Source: an uncultured Paracoccaceae bacterium (GTDB lineage Bacteria; Pseudomonadota; Alphaproteobacteria; Rhodobacterales; Rhodobacteraceae). Taken from it: a DNA stretch of 64,000 nucleotides. The stretch covers positions 62,001 to 126,000 of the forward strand of contig CANKYO010000005.1 of assembly GCA_947488175.1 (NCBI GenBank). Direction: 5' to 3'. Each line of letters starts with the position of its first letter. Positions within the stretch are counted from its first letter, which is position 1. This document shows positions 41,735 to 50,619 of the stretch, piece by piece. Made by a program: the position numbers and the translations under genes. A model generated the notes under the pieces. It was not told the DNA's origin. It did not search any database and was given only the letters and a program-made list of their open reading frames with translations.

Positions 41735-42810
41735 CCGATGTGCTCCGCCAACCTGCCGAAATCGTCTGGAAAGCCGAAATCGACGCCCTGCGCGGCGATG
41801 ATAACGGCCCCAAACCCGCTGGCTGGGCGATGTCGCCACGGGCGGTTGTGACCTACCTTTTGGGTGGCAAGGCGGCGGATGGCACAGAAATTACCCCGAA
41901 ATATGTCGGGCAGAAACGGCTGATCGAAACAGCCGTGGCAACCCTGGCCACGGACCGGGCGTTATTGCTGCTGGGCGTGCCGGGGACGGCGAAATCATGG
42001 GTATCGGAACATCTGGCCGCCGCCGTGGCGGGCGATTCAACCCTTGTGGTGCAATGCACGGCCGGTACAGATGAAAACCAGATCCGCTATGGCTGGAACT
42101 ATGCGCAGTTGCTGGCCAAGGGACCGAGTGAAGAAGCACTGGTTCCCACACCGCTTTACCGCGCGATGGAAGCGGGCAAACTCTGCCGGATGGAGGAACT
42201 GACCCGCATGGGATCAGACGTGCAGGACACGCTGATCACCGTCCTGTCGGAAAAGATGATGCCGATCCCCGAACTGAACTCATCAGTCTACGCCACGCGC
42301 GGCTTCAACATCATCGCCACCGCAAACAATCGCGACAAAGGGGTCAACGAATTGTCCTCGGCCCTCAAACGTCGGTTCAACGTGGTCGTCCTGCCGCTGC
42401 CGGACACCATCGACGAAGAGGTGTCGATTGTCACCAAACGGGTCGGCGAAATGGCAGCCGGGCTTGACCTGCCCTTGCCCAAGAACGTCGCGGCAGAGGT
42501 CGGACGCGTCGTCACCATGTTCCGCGAATTGCGCGACGGGCAAACCATGGACGGCAAAACCGCGCTCAAGGCGCCCAGCGGCACCCTGTCCACGGCAGAG
42601 GCGATTGCGGTCATGGTGGGCGGTCTGTCGCAGGCCGCGTTCTTTTCCGATGGAACCCTGAATGTGGATGGGCTTGCCCCCAATGTGCTCGGCGCGGTGG
42701 TCAAGGATCCGGTCCAGGACAAGACGGTGCTGGCAGAATACCTCGAAACCGTCGTGAAAAAACGGCGCGACTATGCCGACTACTATTCGGTCCTGACCGA
42801 ACTGCTCTGA
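41731..42810 (+). CDS. MoxR-type AAA+ ATPase
   Basis: A 359-residue AAA+ protein. Walker A is L-G-V-P-G-T-A-K-S-W near residue 82, sensor 1 is I-I-A-T-A-N-N-R-D near 192, and the arginine-finger region is S-S-A-L-K-R-R-F-N near 206. The Walker B position reads L-C-R-M-E-E-L-T-R, with Glu-Glu where most MoxR proteins have Asp-Glu. MoxR ATPases remodel or metallate partner proteins together with VWA-domain proteins, and one is encoded two genes downstream. Hexamer formation is expected. It is followed four bases later by DUF5682. Confidence 0.92.
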   Translation: MTDVLRQPAEIVWKAEIDALRGDDNGPKPAGWAMSPRAVVTYLLGGKAADGTEITPKYVGQKRLIETAVATLATDRALLLLGVPGTAKSWVSEHLAAAVAGDSTLVVQCTAGTDENQIRYGWNYAQLLAKGPSEEALVPTPLYRAMEAGKLCRMEELTRMGSDVQDTLITVLSEKMMPIPELNSSVYATRGFNIIATANNRDKGVNELSSALKRRFNVVVLPLPDTIDEEVSIVTKRVGEMAAGLDLPLPKNVAAEVGRVVTMFRELRDGQTMDGKTALKAPSGTLSTAEAIAVMVGGLSQAAFFSDGTLNVDGLAPNVLGAVVKDPVQDKTVLAEYLETVVKKRRDYADYYSVLTELL

Positions 42811-42814
42811 TCCG

Positions 42815-45010
42815 ATGGGCGACATCCACTATCTTGGCATCAGGCACCACGGGCCGGGCTCGGCCCGGCAGGTCGTGGCGTCACTGGATGATCTGCAACC
42901 GGCCATCATCCTGATCGAAGGGCCGGCAGACTTGACTGACCAGATCGCCCATGTGGCCGACGCCGCCATGGTGCCGCCCGTGGCCTTGCTCGCCTACGCC
43001 AAGGATTCGCCGGAACGCGCGATATTCTGGCCTTTCGCCCGGTTTTCCCCAGAATATCAGGCCATGCGCTGGGCGCTGGCCCGCAATATCCCGGTCGCGT
43101 TCATCGACCTGCCTGCATCCGCCACCCTGTCAGAGGATGCCGAAGACCGGCTATCGCCCGAAAACCCCGTGGCCCGCGACCCCATCGGCGCGCTGGCGGG
43201 GGCTGCCGGGTATGAAGACGGCGAAAGCTGGTGGTCCGACGTGATCGAGGAAAACCCAGACCCCGGCACGCTCTTTGACGCCATTGGCGACGCCATGGGC
43301 ACCCTGCGCGAAGGCCACGATCCAGACAGCCGCGAGGCTATGCGCGAGGCGCATATGCGCCGCGCCATCGGCAAGGCCGCCAAAGATGCGGACGGCCCGG
43401 TCGCCGTAATCTGCGGTGCTTGGCACGTGCCCGCCCTGCGCCAAAAGGTCAAAGCGTCAGACGACAACGCCGTGCTGCGCGACCTGCCCAAGGTCAAGGT
43501 ACAGGCGACATGGGCGCCCTGGACATCACCCCGGCTGGCTCGCGCGACCGGCTACGGGGCAGGGGTGGCGGCCCCGCTCTGGTATGATCACATCTGGGAA
43601 AACGGCACCGGGCCGAAGGCCGACGCGCTTTGGGTGGCGCGGATGGCGCAGGTCCTGCGGGACGAAGGGTTTGACGCCTCGACCGCCAGTCTGATCGAAA
43701 CGGTCCGGCTCACGCGCAATCTGGCGGCGGTGCGCGACCGGCCCGCCCCGGGCTTCGAGGAAATGCGCGATGCGGCGATTTCCACGCTGATGATGGGCGA
43801 ACCGCTGCAATGGCGGATCATCGAAACCCGCCTGCTTCTGGGCGCGCAGGTCGGACAGATCCCCGGCAACCTGCCACTGGCCCCGCTGCTGGAAGACCTG
43901 CAGCAACAGCAAAAGAAACTCCGGCTCAAGCCAGAGGCGTTGGAGCGCGAGCTTTCGCTTGACCTGCGTACCGACAGCGGGCTGGCCCGGTCCACCCTGC
44001 TGCACCGGCTGACTGCACTTGACGTACCATGGGGCAAACTGATTGATCCGGGCCGCAGCCGGGGCACGTTCCGCGAAAAATGGATGCTGCAATGGGATGC
44101 GGAATTCGCCGTCCGCCTTGTGGAACATCTGGTCTATGGCCCCACAATCGCCGCCGCCGCCTCAGGACGCCTGACCGAGGCGATGCAGGGCGAGGCGCGG
44201 CTGGCCGATGTGGCCGAACGAGTGCGCGACGCGCTGGTGGCGCAATTACCAGAGGTCGCCAGCATCGGCATCGACCGGCTTGATGCGCTGGCCGCCGAAA
44301 CGGATGACTGCGCGCTGATGCTGACCGCGCTGCAACCCATCGTCGACACGCTGCGCTATGGCACGGCCCGCGACATGGCGCTCGACCGGATGGAGGCTTT
44401 GCTGGACCGGCTGATCGTGCAGGCCGCACTGGCCCTGCCACGCGCCGCACGCGGTCTGGACGCGGAAGAGACGGAACGCCTGCGCAGCTTGATCGCCGCC
44501 GCCGACCGGTCCATCGCGCTTGCCGAACGGTCGGATGCCGTCCTCGACCTGTGGCTGTCCGCCCTGCACGACACCGGCACTTCCGACAACACCGTGCCGC
44601 TGGTCGGCGGCCTGACAGCACGGCTCGCCTACGAGGCCGGGCTGATGAATGCCGACCAGATCGCAACCATCATGTCGCTGCGGCTGTCACGCGCCAAACC
44701 AACCAGCGAGGCCGCCGCCTTTTTCGAAGGGTTCTTTACAGGGGCGGGCCTCAAACTCGTCCACGATGCCGACCTGCGCGGTGCGGTGGATGCCTGGGTC
44801 ATGTCACTCGACGATGAGGCATTCACCGAAAAGCTGCCGCTGTTCCGGCGGGTGTTCTCCACGCTCGACGCCAATGAACGCAAGGTGTTGCTCGAACATC
44901 TGCTGGGCAAGGTCAGCGGCGGCACCAGCGCGGATTTCGCCCCCGATGCCGACCGGATATGGGCGGCCCAGATGTCCAAGCTGACACGCATTTTCGGGGG
45001 CGGCACATGA
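42815..45010 (+). CDS. DUF5682 family protein (possible TraB/Tiki-like domain)
   Basis: A 731-residue protein. The N terminus has the family signature G-I-R-H-H-G-P-G-S-A-R followed about 25 residues later by I-L-I-E-G-P-A-D, and near residue 205 A-V-I-C-G-A-W-H-V-P-A-L. The order of His, Glu and a late G-x-x-H recalls the TraB/ChaN/Tiki/EreA group of putative metallohydrolases, so a metal-dependent hydrolytic activity is conceivable. Residues 250-731 are helical with many Leu-Ala-Asp stretches. The function is unknown. The gene overlaps the VWA gene as ATGA, and it always seems to travel with a MoxR-like ATPase. Confidence 0.85.
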   Translation: MGDIHYLGIRHHGPGSARQVVASLDDLQPAIILIEGPADLTDQIAHVADAAMVPPVALLAYAKDSPERAIFWPFARFSPEYQAMRWALARNIPVAFIDLPASATLSEDAEDRLSPENPVARDPIGALAGAAGYEDGESWWSDVIEENPDPGTLFDAIGDAMGTLREGHDPDSREAMREAHMRRAIGKAAKDADGPVAVICGAWHVPALRQKVKASDDNAVLRDLPKVKVQATWAPWTSPRLARATGYGAGVAAPLWYDHIWENGTGPKADALWVARMAQVLRDEGFDASTASLIETVRLTRNLAAVRDRPAPGFEEMRDAAISTLMMGEPLQWRIIETRLLLGAQVGQIPGNLPLAPLLEDLQQQQKKLRLKPEALERELSLDLRTDSGLARSTLLHRLTALDVPWGKLIDPGRSRGTFREKWMLQWDAEFAVRLVEHLVYGPTIAAAASGRLTEAMQGEARLADVAERVRDALVAQLPEVASIGIDRLDALAAETDDCALMLTALQPIVDTLRYGTARDMALDRMEALLDRLIVQAALALPRAARGLDAEETERLRSLIAAADRSIALAERSDAVLDLWLSALHDTGTSDNTVPLVGGLTARLAYEAGLMNADQIATIMSLRLSRAKPTSEAAAFFEGFFTGAGLKLVHDADLRGAVDAWVMSLDDEAFTEKLPLFRRVFSTLDANERKVLLEHLLGKVSGGTSADFAPDADRIWAAQMSKLTRIFGGGT

Positions 45011-46170
45011 CCGATGAGCACGAACGCCGCTGGCGCATGGCGCTGGGCGAAACCGAAGATGCCGGGGCACTGTCCGACCGCGACATGGCGATCAGCGCGG
45101 CGCTTGATGCACTCTATCAGGACAGCGGCGGCAAGGGCGCGGGGCTCGGCAAATCCGCACCCAAGGTGTCACGCTGGCTGGGCGATATCCGCGAATACTT
45201 TCCCGGCACGGTCGTGCAGGTCATCCAGAAAGACGCGTTCGACCGGCTTGGCCTGAAACAGATGCTGTTGCAGCCCGAATTCCTCGAAGCGCTCGAGGCT
45301 GACGTGCATCTGGTCGCCGACCTCGTCTCGCTCCGCTCTGCCATGCCCGCCAAAACCATCGAGACCGCCCGGATCGTGATCCAGAAGGTCGTGGATGAAC
45401 TGATGGAACGGCTTGAGAAAAAGACAACAGAGGCGATCCGCGGCGCCATCAACCGCTCCGCCCGCACCAACCGACCCCGGTTCAACGACATCCATTGGCC
45501 GCGTACCATTCAGGCCAATCTGCGGCACTATCAGGCCGAATATCAAACCATCGTGCCGGAAAAGCTGATCGGCTTCCTGCGCCAGCAACGCCGGATCACC
45601 GATCTGGACGAGGTGACTCTGTGTGTTGACCAATCCGGGTCAATGGCAACGTCCGTGGTCTACTCCTCGATCTTCGCGGCGGTCATGGCGTCGATCCCGT
45701 CGGTCCAGACCAAACTGGTCTGCTTCGACACCGCCATCATCGACCTGACCGAAGAATTGGAAGACCCGGTGCAGGTCCTGTTCGGGGTCCAACTGGGCGG
45801 TGGCACCGATATCAACCGGGCGGTGGCCTATTGCGAAGAACGGATCGAACGGCCCACCAAATCGCACCTGATCCTGATCACCGACCTGATGGAAGGGGGC
45901 GACGCCAAGGCGCTGATCGCGCGGTTGATGGCGCTCAAGGCATCCGGGGTCAACGTAATCGTGCTGCTCGCACTCACCGATACCGGCCAGCCCTATTACG
46001 ACAAGGATATGGCCGGCAAGGTTGCCAGCCTCGGCATCCCGGTTTTTGCCTGCACCCCCGATCAGTTCCCTGATCTGATGGCCACCGCCCTGCGGCGCGA
46101 AGATGTGCAAAGCTGGGCTGCGACCGAGGATATCAAGACGGTCAGACCGGGCGAACAATCACACGAATGA
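45007..46170 (+). CDS. VWA-domain protein of the MoxR cassette
   Basis: A 387-residue protein. The C-terminal half is a von Willebrand A domain with all metal-site parts: D-Q-S-G-S near residue 213, the Thr of G-G-G-T-D-I-N near 271, and I-T-D-L-M-E-G near 296. The N-terminal half is helical and charged. VWA proteins act as substrate adaptors or partners of MoxR ATPases. The ATG at 45007 overlaps the DUF5682 stop, closing the five-gene unit; the next gene is convergent and ends seven bases away. No signal peptide, so the complex is cytoplasmic. Confidence 0.92.
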   Translation: MTDEHERRWRMALGETEDAGALSDRDMAISAALDALYQDSGGKGAGLGKSAPKVSRWLGDIREYFPGTVVQVIQKDAFDRLGLKQMLLQPEFLEALEADVHLVADLVSLRSAMPAKTIETARIVIQKVVDELMERLEKKTTEAIRGAINRSARTNRPRFNDIHWPRTIQANLRHYQAEYQTIVPEKLIGFLRQQRRITDLDEVTLCVDQSGSMATSVVYSSIFAAVMASIPSVQTKLVCFDTAIIDLTEELEDPVQVLFGVQLGGGTDINRAVAYCEERIERPTKSHLILITDLMEGGDAKALIARLMALKASGVNVIVLLALTDTGQPYYDKDMAGKVASLGIPVFACTPDQFPDLMATALRREDVQSWAATEDIKTVRPGEQSHE

Positions 46171-46176
46171 TCGCGA

Positions 46177-46830
46177 TTATTGCGGCTTGTAGCTGGCAAA
46201 TGATCCAAGGGCATCATCAATATCGGCCTGCGACAACAACACCGGTGTGCCGCTGGACAGCGCCAGAATGTAGACGCGGGCCAGATTTTCCAGCTCTTCC
46301 ATGCGCCACAACGCGCGGTCCAGCGTGGGGCCGACCGTTGTGGCACCGTGATTGGCCATCAGGCAGCCGTCACGATCCTTCAGCGCGTCGGCGACCATCG
46401 CCGCCAGTTTCGGGCTGCCGAACAATGCATAGCCTGTGATCGGCACATCACTGCCGCCGAACGCTGCAATCATATAGTGCACCGGGGGAATGCCCCGACG
46501 CTGGGTCGCAATCGCCGTGGCATGGGCGGGATGCGCGTGCACCACGGCACCGACATCAGGGCGGGCCTGCATGATGGATTGGTGAAACCGCCATTCGGTT
46601 GATGGCTTGCGGTCCGCCGGGTCCGGGTCACCGTGCAAGGGCAACTTGCAGATCATATCCGGGGTCATTTCGGCATAGGGCACCGCCGAGGGGGTGATCA
46701 GCAGGCCATCCGCCACTCGGGCCGACACATTGCCAGCGGTTCCCTGATTAATTCCAGATGCCTCCATCCGCAGGCAGGTATCGATGATCGCCTGTCGGGT
46801 CTCTGTCGTGTCGGGCAGGCAGGTCGTCAT
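46177..46830 (-). CDS. class II aldolase, probable 5-(methylthio)ribulose-1-phosphate aldolase (Ald2-like)
   Basis: A 217-residue zinc-dependent class II aldolase/adducin-family protein. It has G-T-A-G-N-V-S-A-R near residue 31, the catalytic Glu in P-S-T-E-W-R-F-H, the metal ligands V-H-A-H-P-A-H-A-T-A near 97, and L-M-A-N-H-G-A near 157 with the third His. Its ATG overlaps the mtnA stop, so it acts on the MtnA product or close to it. In the dihydroxyacetone-phosphate shunt known from Rhodospirillum rubrum and E. coli, Ald2 splits 5-methylthioribulose-1-phosphate into DHAP and 2-methylthioacetaldehyde. MtnB, a dehydratase of the same fold, is the alternative, but mtnC and mtnD are absent here. 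Confidence 0.85.
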   Translation of the reverse strand: MTTCLPDTTETRQAIIDTCLRMEASGINQGTAGNVSARVADGLLITPSAVPYAEMTPDMICKLPLHGDPDPADRKPSTEWRFHQSIMQARPDVGAVVHAHPAHATAIATQRRGIPPVHYMIAAFGGSDVPITGYALFGSPKLAAMVADALKDRDGCLMANHGATTVGPTLDRALWRMEELENLARVYILALSSGTPVLLSQADIDDALGSFASYKPQ

Positions 46831-47930
46831 TCCGCCGCCTGCGCCATTTCAGGGAAAAGACCGGCCAGCCCTTCGGCTGTGGCAGAGCAAATCCCGCGTT
46901 CGGTGATCAGGCCGGTGACAAGCCGATTTGGGGTCACATCAAAGGCGGGGTTGCCGCCCGGCGTTCCCATTGGCGTGACCTGCACCTCACCAATCTGACC
47001 ATCAGGAGCGAGGCCCTGAATGTGGGTCGTTTCACGGGCGTTGCGTTCTTCAATCGGGATATCTGCGACGCCATCATCGACCGTCCAGTCGATCGTGGGT
47101 GAGGGCAGGGCGACATAGAACGGCACACCATTATCTTTTGCGGCCAAAGCTTTTAGATAAGTGCCGATCTTGTTGCACACGTCGCCCCGCCGCGTCGTGC
47201 GGTCGGTGCCGGTGATGACCATGTCGACCTGACCATGCTGCATCAGATGCCCACCGGCATTATCGGTGATATAGGTGTGGGGGATCCCGTGGCTGCCCAG
47301 TTCCCACGAAGTCAACGCGCCCTGATTGCGCGGGCGGGTTTCATCGACCCAGATGTGCAGCGCAATGCCCTCATCGTGGGCGTGATACATGGGGCTGGTC
47401 GCGGTCCCCCAATCGACGGTGGCAATCCATCCTGCGTTGCAATGGGTCAGTAGGCGCACGGGTTCGCCCGCGGGTTTTTTCGCGGCGATGTCACGTATCA
47501 ATTCCAGCCCGTTCAGACCGATGTTGCGGTTGATTTCGACATCTTCATCCGCGATCTCATGCGCCAGTCTCAGCGCCGCCGCCGCTCGATCCGCTTCCGC
47601 CATCGGCAGCAGCGCTGCTTGGCACCGGTTCAGCGCCCATCGCAGATTAATGGCAGTCGGGCGGGTGGCGTTGAGATACTCCCAGACCTTGTTCATATGG
47701 GCGTCGCTTGGGTCCAGCTTCATCGCTAGGGCCATGCCATAGGCGGCGGTTGCGCCGATCAGTGGCGCGCCACGTACCCGCATTTCCACGATTGCGGCGG
47801 CGAAATCCTCAAGCGTTTCGACGGATTGAACGCGGAAGTCATGTGGTAACCAGCGCTGGTCAATGATCTGAAGCGCGCCTTTGGCATCGTCCCACCAGAG
47901 CGAACGGTAATGCGTCCCGTTGACCTTCAT
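46827..47930 (-). CDS. mtnA: S-methyl-5-thioribose-1-phosphate isomerase
   Basis: A 367-residue protein of the eIF2B-like isomerase family. Conserved parts are R-V-R-G-A-P-L-I-G-A-T-A-A-Y-G near residue 52, the catalytic Cys in L-T-H-C-N-A-G near 162, and the catalytic Asp in T-G-T-D-R-T-T-R-R-G-D-V-C-N-K-I-G-T near 245. It converts methylthioribose-1-phosphate to methylthioribulose-1-phosphate in methylthioadenosine salvage. ATG 47930 is preceded by GGGAG; an upstream in-frame extension has no similarity. No methylthioadenosine phosphorylase or kinase gene lies in the window. Confidence 0.95.
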   Translation of the reverse strand: MKVNGTHYRSLWWDDAKGALQIIDQRWLPHDFRVQSVETLEDFAAAIVEMRVRGAPLIGATAAYGMALAMKLDPSDAHMNKVWEYLNATRPTAINLRWALNRCQAALLPMAEADRAAAALRLAHEIADEDVEINRNIGLNGLELIRDIAAKKPAGEPVRLLTHCNAGWIATVDWGTATSPMYHAHDEGIALHIWVDETRPRNQGALTSWELGSHGIPHTYITDNAGGHLMQHGQVDMVITGTDRTTRRGDVCNKIGTYLKALAAKDNGVPFYVALPSPTIDWTVDDGVADIPIEERNARETTHIQGLAPDGQIGEVQVTPMGTPGGNPAFDVTPNRLVTGLITERGICSATAEGLAGLFPEMAQAAE

Positions 47931-48033
47931 GAATGCTCCCACCTTTGCTTCATTCGCGCTTAGCTTGCGCCTTTCAGGCCCGGCCTGCAACTGCCGAGCT
48001 GGCATCAAGGTTCAAATATGGTGACAGTGACGG

Positions 48034-50448
48034 TTAACCTGTCGATTGCAGGGTGGTGCGCAAAAGCTGATCGGCGTCTGCCTCTGCATGGCGACGGTGC
48101 AACAGACGGCAGAAACGCGCTGGTGTCATGGGCCGATAAAATGCAAAACCCTGACCCATCTCAATCCCGGCCGCATTCAGTTCCCGCGTGATGTTCTGGG
48201 TCTCAACCCCCTCTGCGACCAATTGGAAGCCATTGGTCTGTGCAAGCTCGCGCATGGCCTTGACGATGATCTGACTGCTTTCGTCAGTGTCCAGATCCTC
48301 GATCAAGGATTTGTCGATCTTCAGGATATCGGTCGGATACCGGCCCAGATAGCCAAGTGAGGAATAGCCGGTGCCGAAATCGTCAATGGCAATCCGGATC
48401 CCTTGCGCGCGCAGGTCGCGCAAGTTCGCCTGCACGGCGTCGCTGTCCAGTAACAATCCGGTCTCGGTCACTTCGAGCCAGAGCCGCTGCGGGGCAAAGC
48501 CGGTATTGCGCAGGATATCGGCGACCCTGCTTGCCAGATTAGTCTGCTGCAGATCGGCAGAGTTCATATTGACGGACAAAAATCGGGCGCCGGGCCAGGC
48601 CTTGGCGTTTGTAGCGGCGACCTGCAGAATATAGTCAAGAAAGGCTGGCCCCAACCCCTCAGCCTGAGCCACGGCGACAACTTTTTCAGGGTTGATCGCA
48701 CCGAGGATCGGATGATCCCAGCGCGCCAAGGCCTCTGCCCCGACGATGGCGTCGGTTTTCAGATCAACGATGGCCTGAAACTCCAGGGTCAGGTGCCTTT
48801 TCAGCATTGCATCTTGAATGTCATTGGCGAGCAGACGGTCGCGGTGAATTTCGATACCGATCGCGGCGTCGTAGACGCTGACCTCACCCTTGCCGCGGGA
48901 TTTTGCCCGATAAAGGGCGCGGTCAGCCTCAACCTCAAGCGCGCGCAGCGATGCACTGACATCATCAGCAACGCTGATCCCGATACAGCAGGATAGGGGG
49001 ATTTCTGCCTCGCCAAAGTGGAAACGTCCATTAATGCGGGCGACCAGATCGCGCCCCCAGGCGGTCTCATTCGTATCTGGCGGGACAAAGGCCAGCGCCA
49101 CAAATTCATCGCCGCCTTTCCGGCCGATCAGGCTGGGCAGGTGGAACTGTGCTTCAAACCTGGAGGCCAGGGTTCGGATCAGGACATCACCTGCTGCATG
49201 GCCGAAATTGTCATTCACGGGCTTTAGATTATCGGCATCAATAAAGACAAAGAGAGCCTTCTGATCAGTGTTGGCCGGATCGGTGAGTGCGTTGCGCGCC
49301 CGCTCGTTGAAGGTCGAATAGTTCAGAAGCCCCGTCATCGTATCGCGAGTGGCAAGCTGATAGATCTTGGCCTTGGCCTGGGTTTCGGCGGTCACATCCT
49401 TGATATAGCCGTGATAGCCGGCTGTGGGCCCGCTTTCTCCGGGGTCGGGGCGACTTGCCAGCCGGATCACACGGTCATGATGGATTTTCAGTGTGGTTTC
49501 GAAATTGCCGGACAAGGTGTTGTCGGGGGACTGCAGATGCGACACTTGCATGCTGAAATCGGGATTGTGATCTGTCGCTTTCGCCTGATCCAGAATTGTC
49601 AGCAGATTGGGCTCGGCCATCTTGGGCGCAGGCAGGCCGAGCATCTGGCACAGTGGCTCGGGGTCGGTCTTCAGGGTCAGGTCCTTATCGGCACGCCATA
49701 TATATTGGCCGCCTTCCCCCTGAAATGTGTCCAGCAACAGGGCCACCACATCGCGCTGACGTTCGGCTTCCATCTTGCCCAGTAGTTCGGACAGAAACAT
49801 GCTGGTATGACGCCGGACCGAAAAATAGACGATAAAGCAGAACGCAGCGATCACGATTCCGAAGGGCAGGATCGGCAGGATGCCATTGAAGATGATCATG
49901 ACAAAAGCAACGCATGACAGTGTCGATGTATAAAGCAGCCCTGCCAGCGGCACCGGATAAAGCGCTAATGCGCCACCTGCGATCATACCCGCAACCAGCG
50001 CGCTGAGAAACGCAACCTCCAGCAATTCCCCATGGGGCAGCAGCACGATCAATGGGTAGCACCAGACCAACGCAAGCAGTGCGGACGAGATCACGACCTT
50101 GCCCGGTGCGCGCGGACTGGCCGTGGGGCGCCGGGGTGCTTTTTTGAAACGATGGGCGCTGCGCAGCCCGTAAATGGCAAAGGCAACAACGATGGCCGAC
50201 CAGGCGAGCGTCCAGCCCGAAAGACTGCCAACATGATGTTCAAGCGCGATGAGGGCTGCGATGTTCAGGATGTTGGCGATCATCATGGGCTGGGACGTGG
50301 CCATGATGGCCGAGATTTGCGCCTTTCGCACGACGCCCTGACGATCACGCACCAGATCAGCAGATGCGTCCGTTCGATGTTGAGATAACATCCTGGTCGT
50401 CAGGTAATCTGATAATTGGCCAAGATACGTGGCGGCACTCATCTTCAA
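48034..50448 (-). CDS. membrane GGDEF-EAL protein with PAS-like region
   Basis: An 804-residue protein with about five or six membrane segments in residues 50-210, a PAS-like stretch at about 240-350, a GGDEF domain (R-K-G-G-D-E-F near 445) and an EAL domain (G-A-E-A-L-A-R-W near 575, E-V-T-E-T, D-D-F-G-T-G-Y, V-A-E-G-V-E). Both active sites look intact. It is divergent from the imuA-imuB-dnaE2 operon across 170 bases that contain the SOS box and a small inverted repeat. ATG 50448 or 50442 may be the start. The signal sensed is unknown. Confidence 0.92.
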   Translation of the reverse strand: MKMSAATYLGQLSDYLTTRMLSQHRTDASADLVRDRQGVVRKAQISAIMATSQPMMIANILNIAALIALEHHVGSLSGWTLAWSAIVVAFAIYGLRSAHRFKKAPRRPTASPRAPGKVVISSALLALVWCYPLIVLLPHGELLEVAFLSALVAGMIAGGALALYPVPLAGLLYTSTLSCVAFVMIIFNGILPILPFGIVIAAFCFIVYFSVRRHTSMFLSELLGKMEAERQRDVVALLLDTFQGEGGQYIWRADKDLTLKTDPEPLCQMLGLPAPKMAEPNLLTILDQAKATDHNPDFSMQVSHLQSPDNTLSGNFETTLKIHHDRVIRLASRPDPGESGPTAGYHGYIKDVTAETQAKAKIYQLATRDTMTGLLNYSTFNERARNALTDPANTDQKALFVFIDADNLKPVNDNFGHAAGDVLIRTLASRFEAQFHLPSLIGRKGGDEFVALAFVPPDTNETAWGRDLVARINGRFHFGEAEIPLSCCIGISVADDVSASLRALEVEADRALYRAKSRGKGEVSVYDAAIGIEIHRDRLLANDIQDAMLKRHLTLEFQAIVDLKTDAIVGAEALARWDHPILGAINPEKVVAVAQAEGLGPAFLDYILQVAATNAKAWPGARFLSVNMNSADLQQTNLASRVADILRNTGFAPQRLWLEVTETGLLLDSDAVQANLRDLRAQGIRIAIDDFGTGYSSLGYLGRYPTDILKIDKSLIEDLDTDESSQIIVKAMRELAQTNGFQLVAEGVETQNITRELNAAGIEMGQGFAFYRPMTPARFCRLLHRRHAEADADQLLRTTLQSTG

Positions 50449-50488
50449 TCCAACTGCTTTTGAGTCTGCCGCTTACCTTACGTTAACG

Positions 50489-50505
50489 AACCTTTCCAAA
50501 AGGTT
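50489..50505. repeat. 7-bp perfect inverted repeat upstream of the GGDEF-EAL gene
   Basis: AACCTTT and AAAGGTT face each other around CCA, 41 bases upstream of the GGDEF-EAL start. It could be a short hairpin or an operator; no regulator can be assigned. Confidence 0.4.
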
Positions 50506-50578
50506 AATGAACCAGAGGTAGAATGCCGGGTTCAACTTCAACCCCTGCAAGGTTTGACGAAAGCCACCAGATGAATTA

Positions 50579-50593
50579 GAACAAATGCAGAAC
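50579..50593 (+). promoter_or_regulatory. LexA SOS box of the imuA-imuB-dnaE2 operon
   Basis: GAAC-AAATGCA-GAAC matches exactly the GAAC-N7-GAAC direct-repeat operator used by LexA in alphaproteobacteria. It lies 27 bases before the imuA ATG, where LexA would block the promoter, as expected for a DNA-damage-induced mutagenesis cassette. Confidence 0.88.
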
Positions 50594-50619
50594 ATTAGTT
50601 GGGATTCGGTGTGTCGTGT

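Noticed and set aside
47931..48033. A SAM or SAH riboswitch upstream of mtnA
   Set aside because: The gap is short and I could not find a consistent pseudoknot or conserved riboswitch core.
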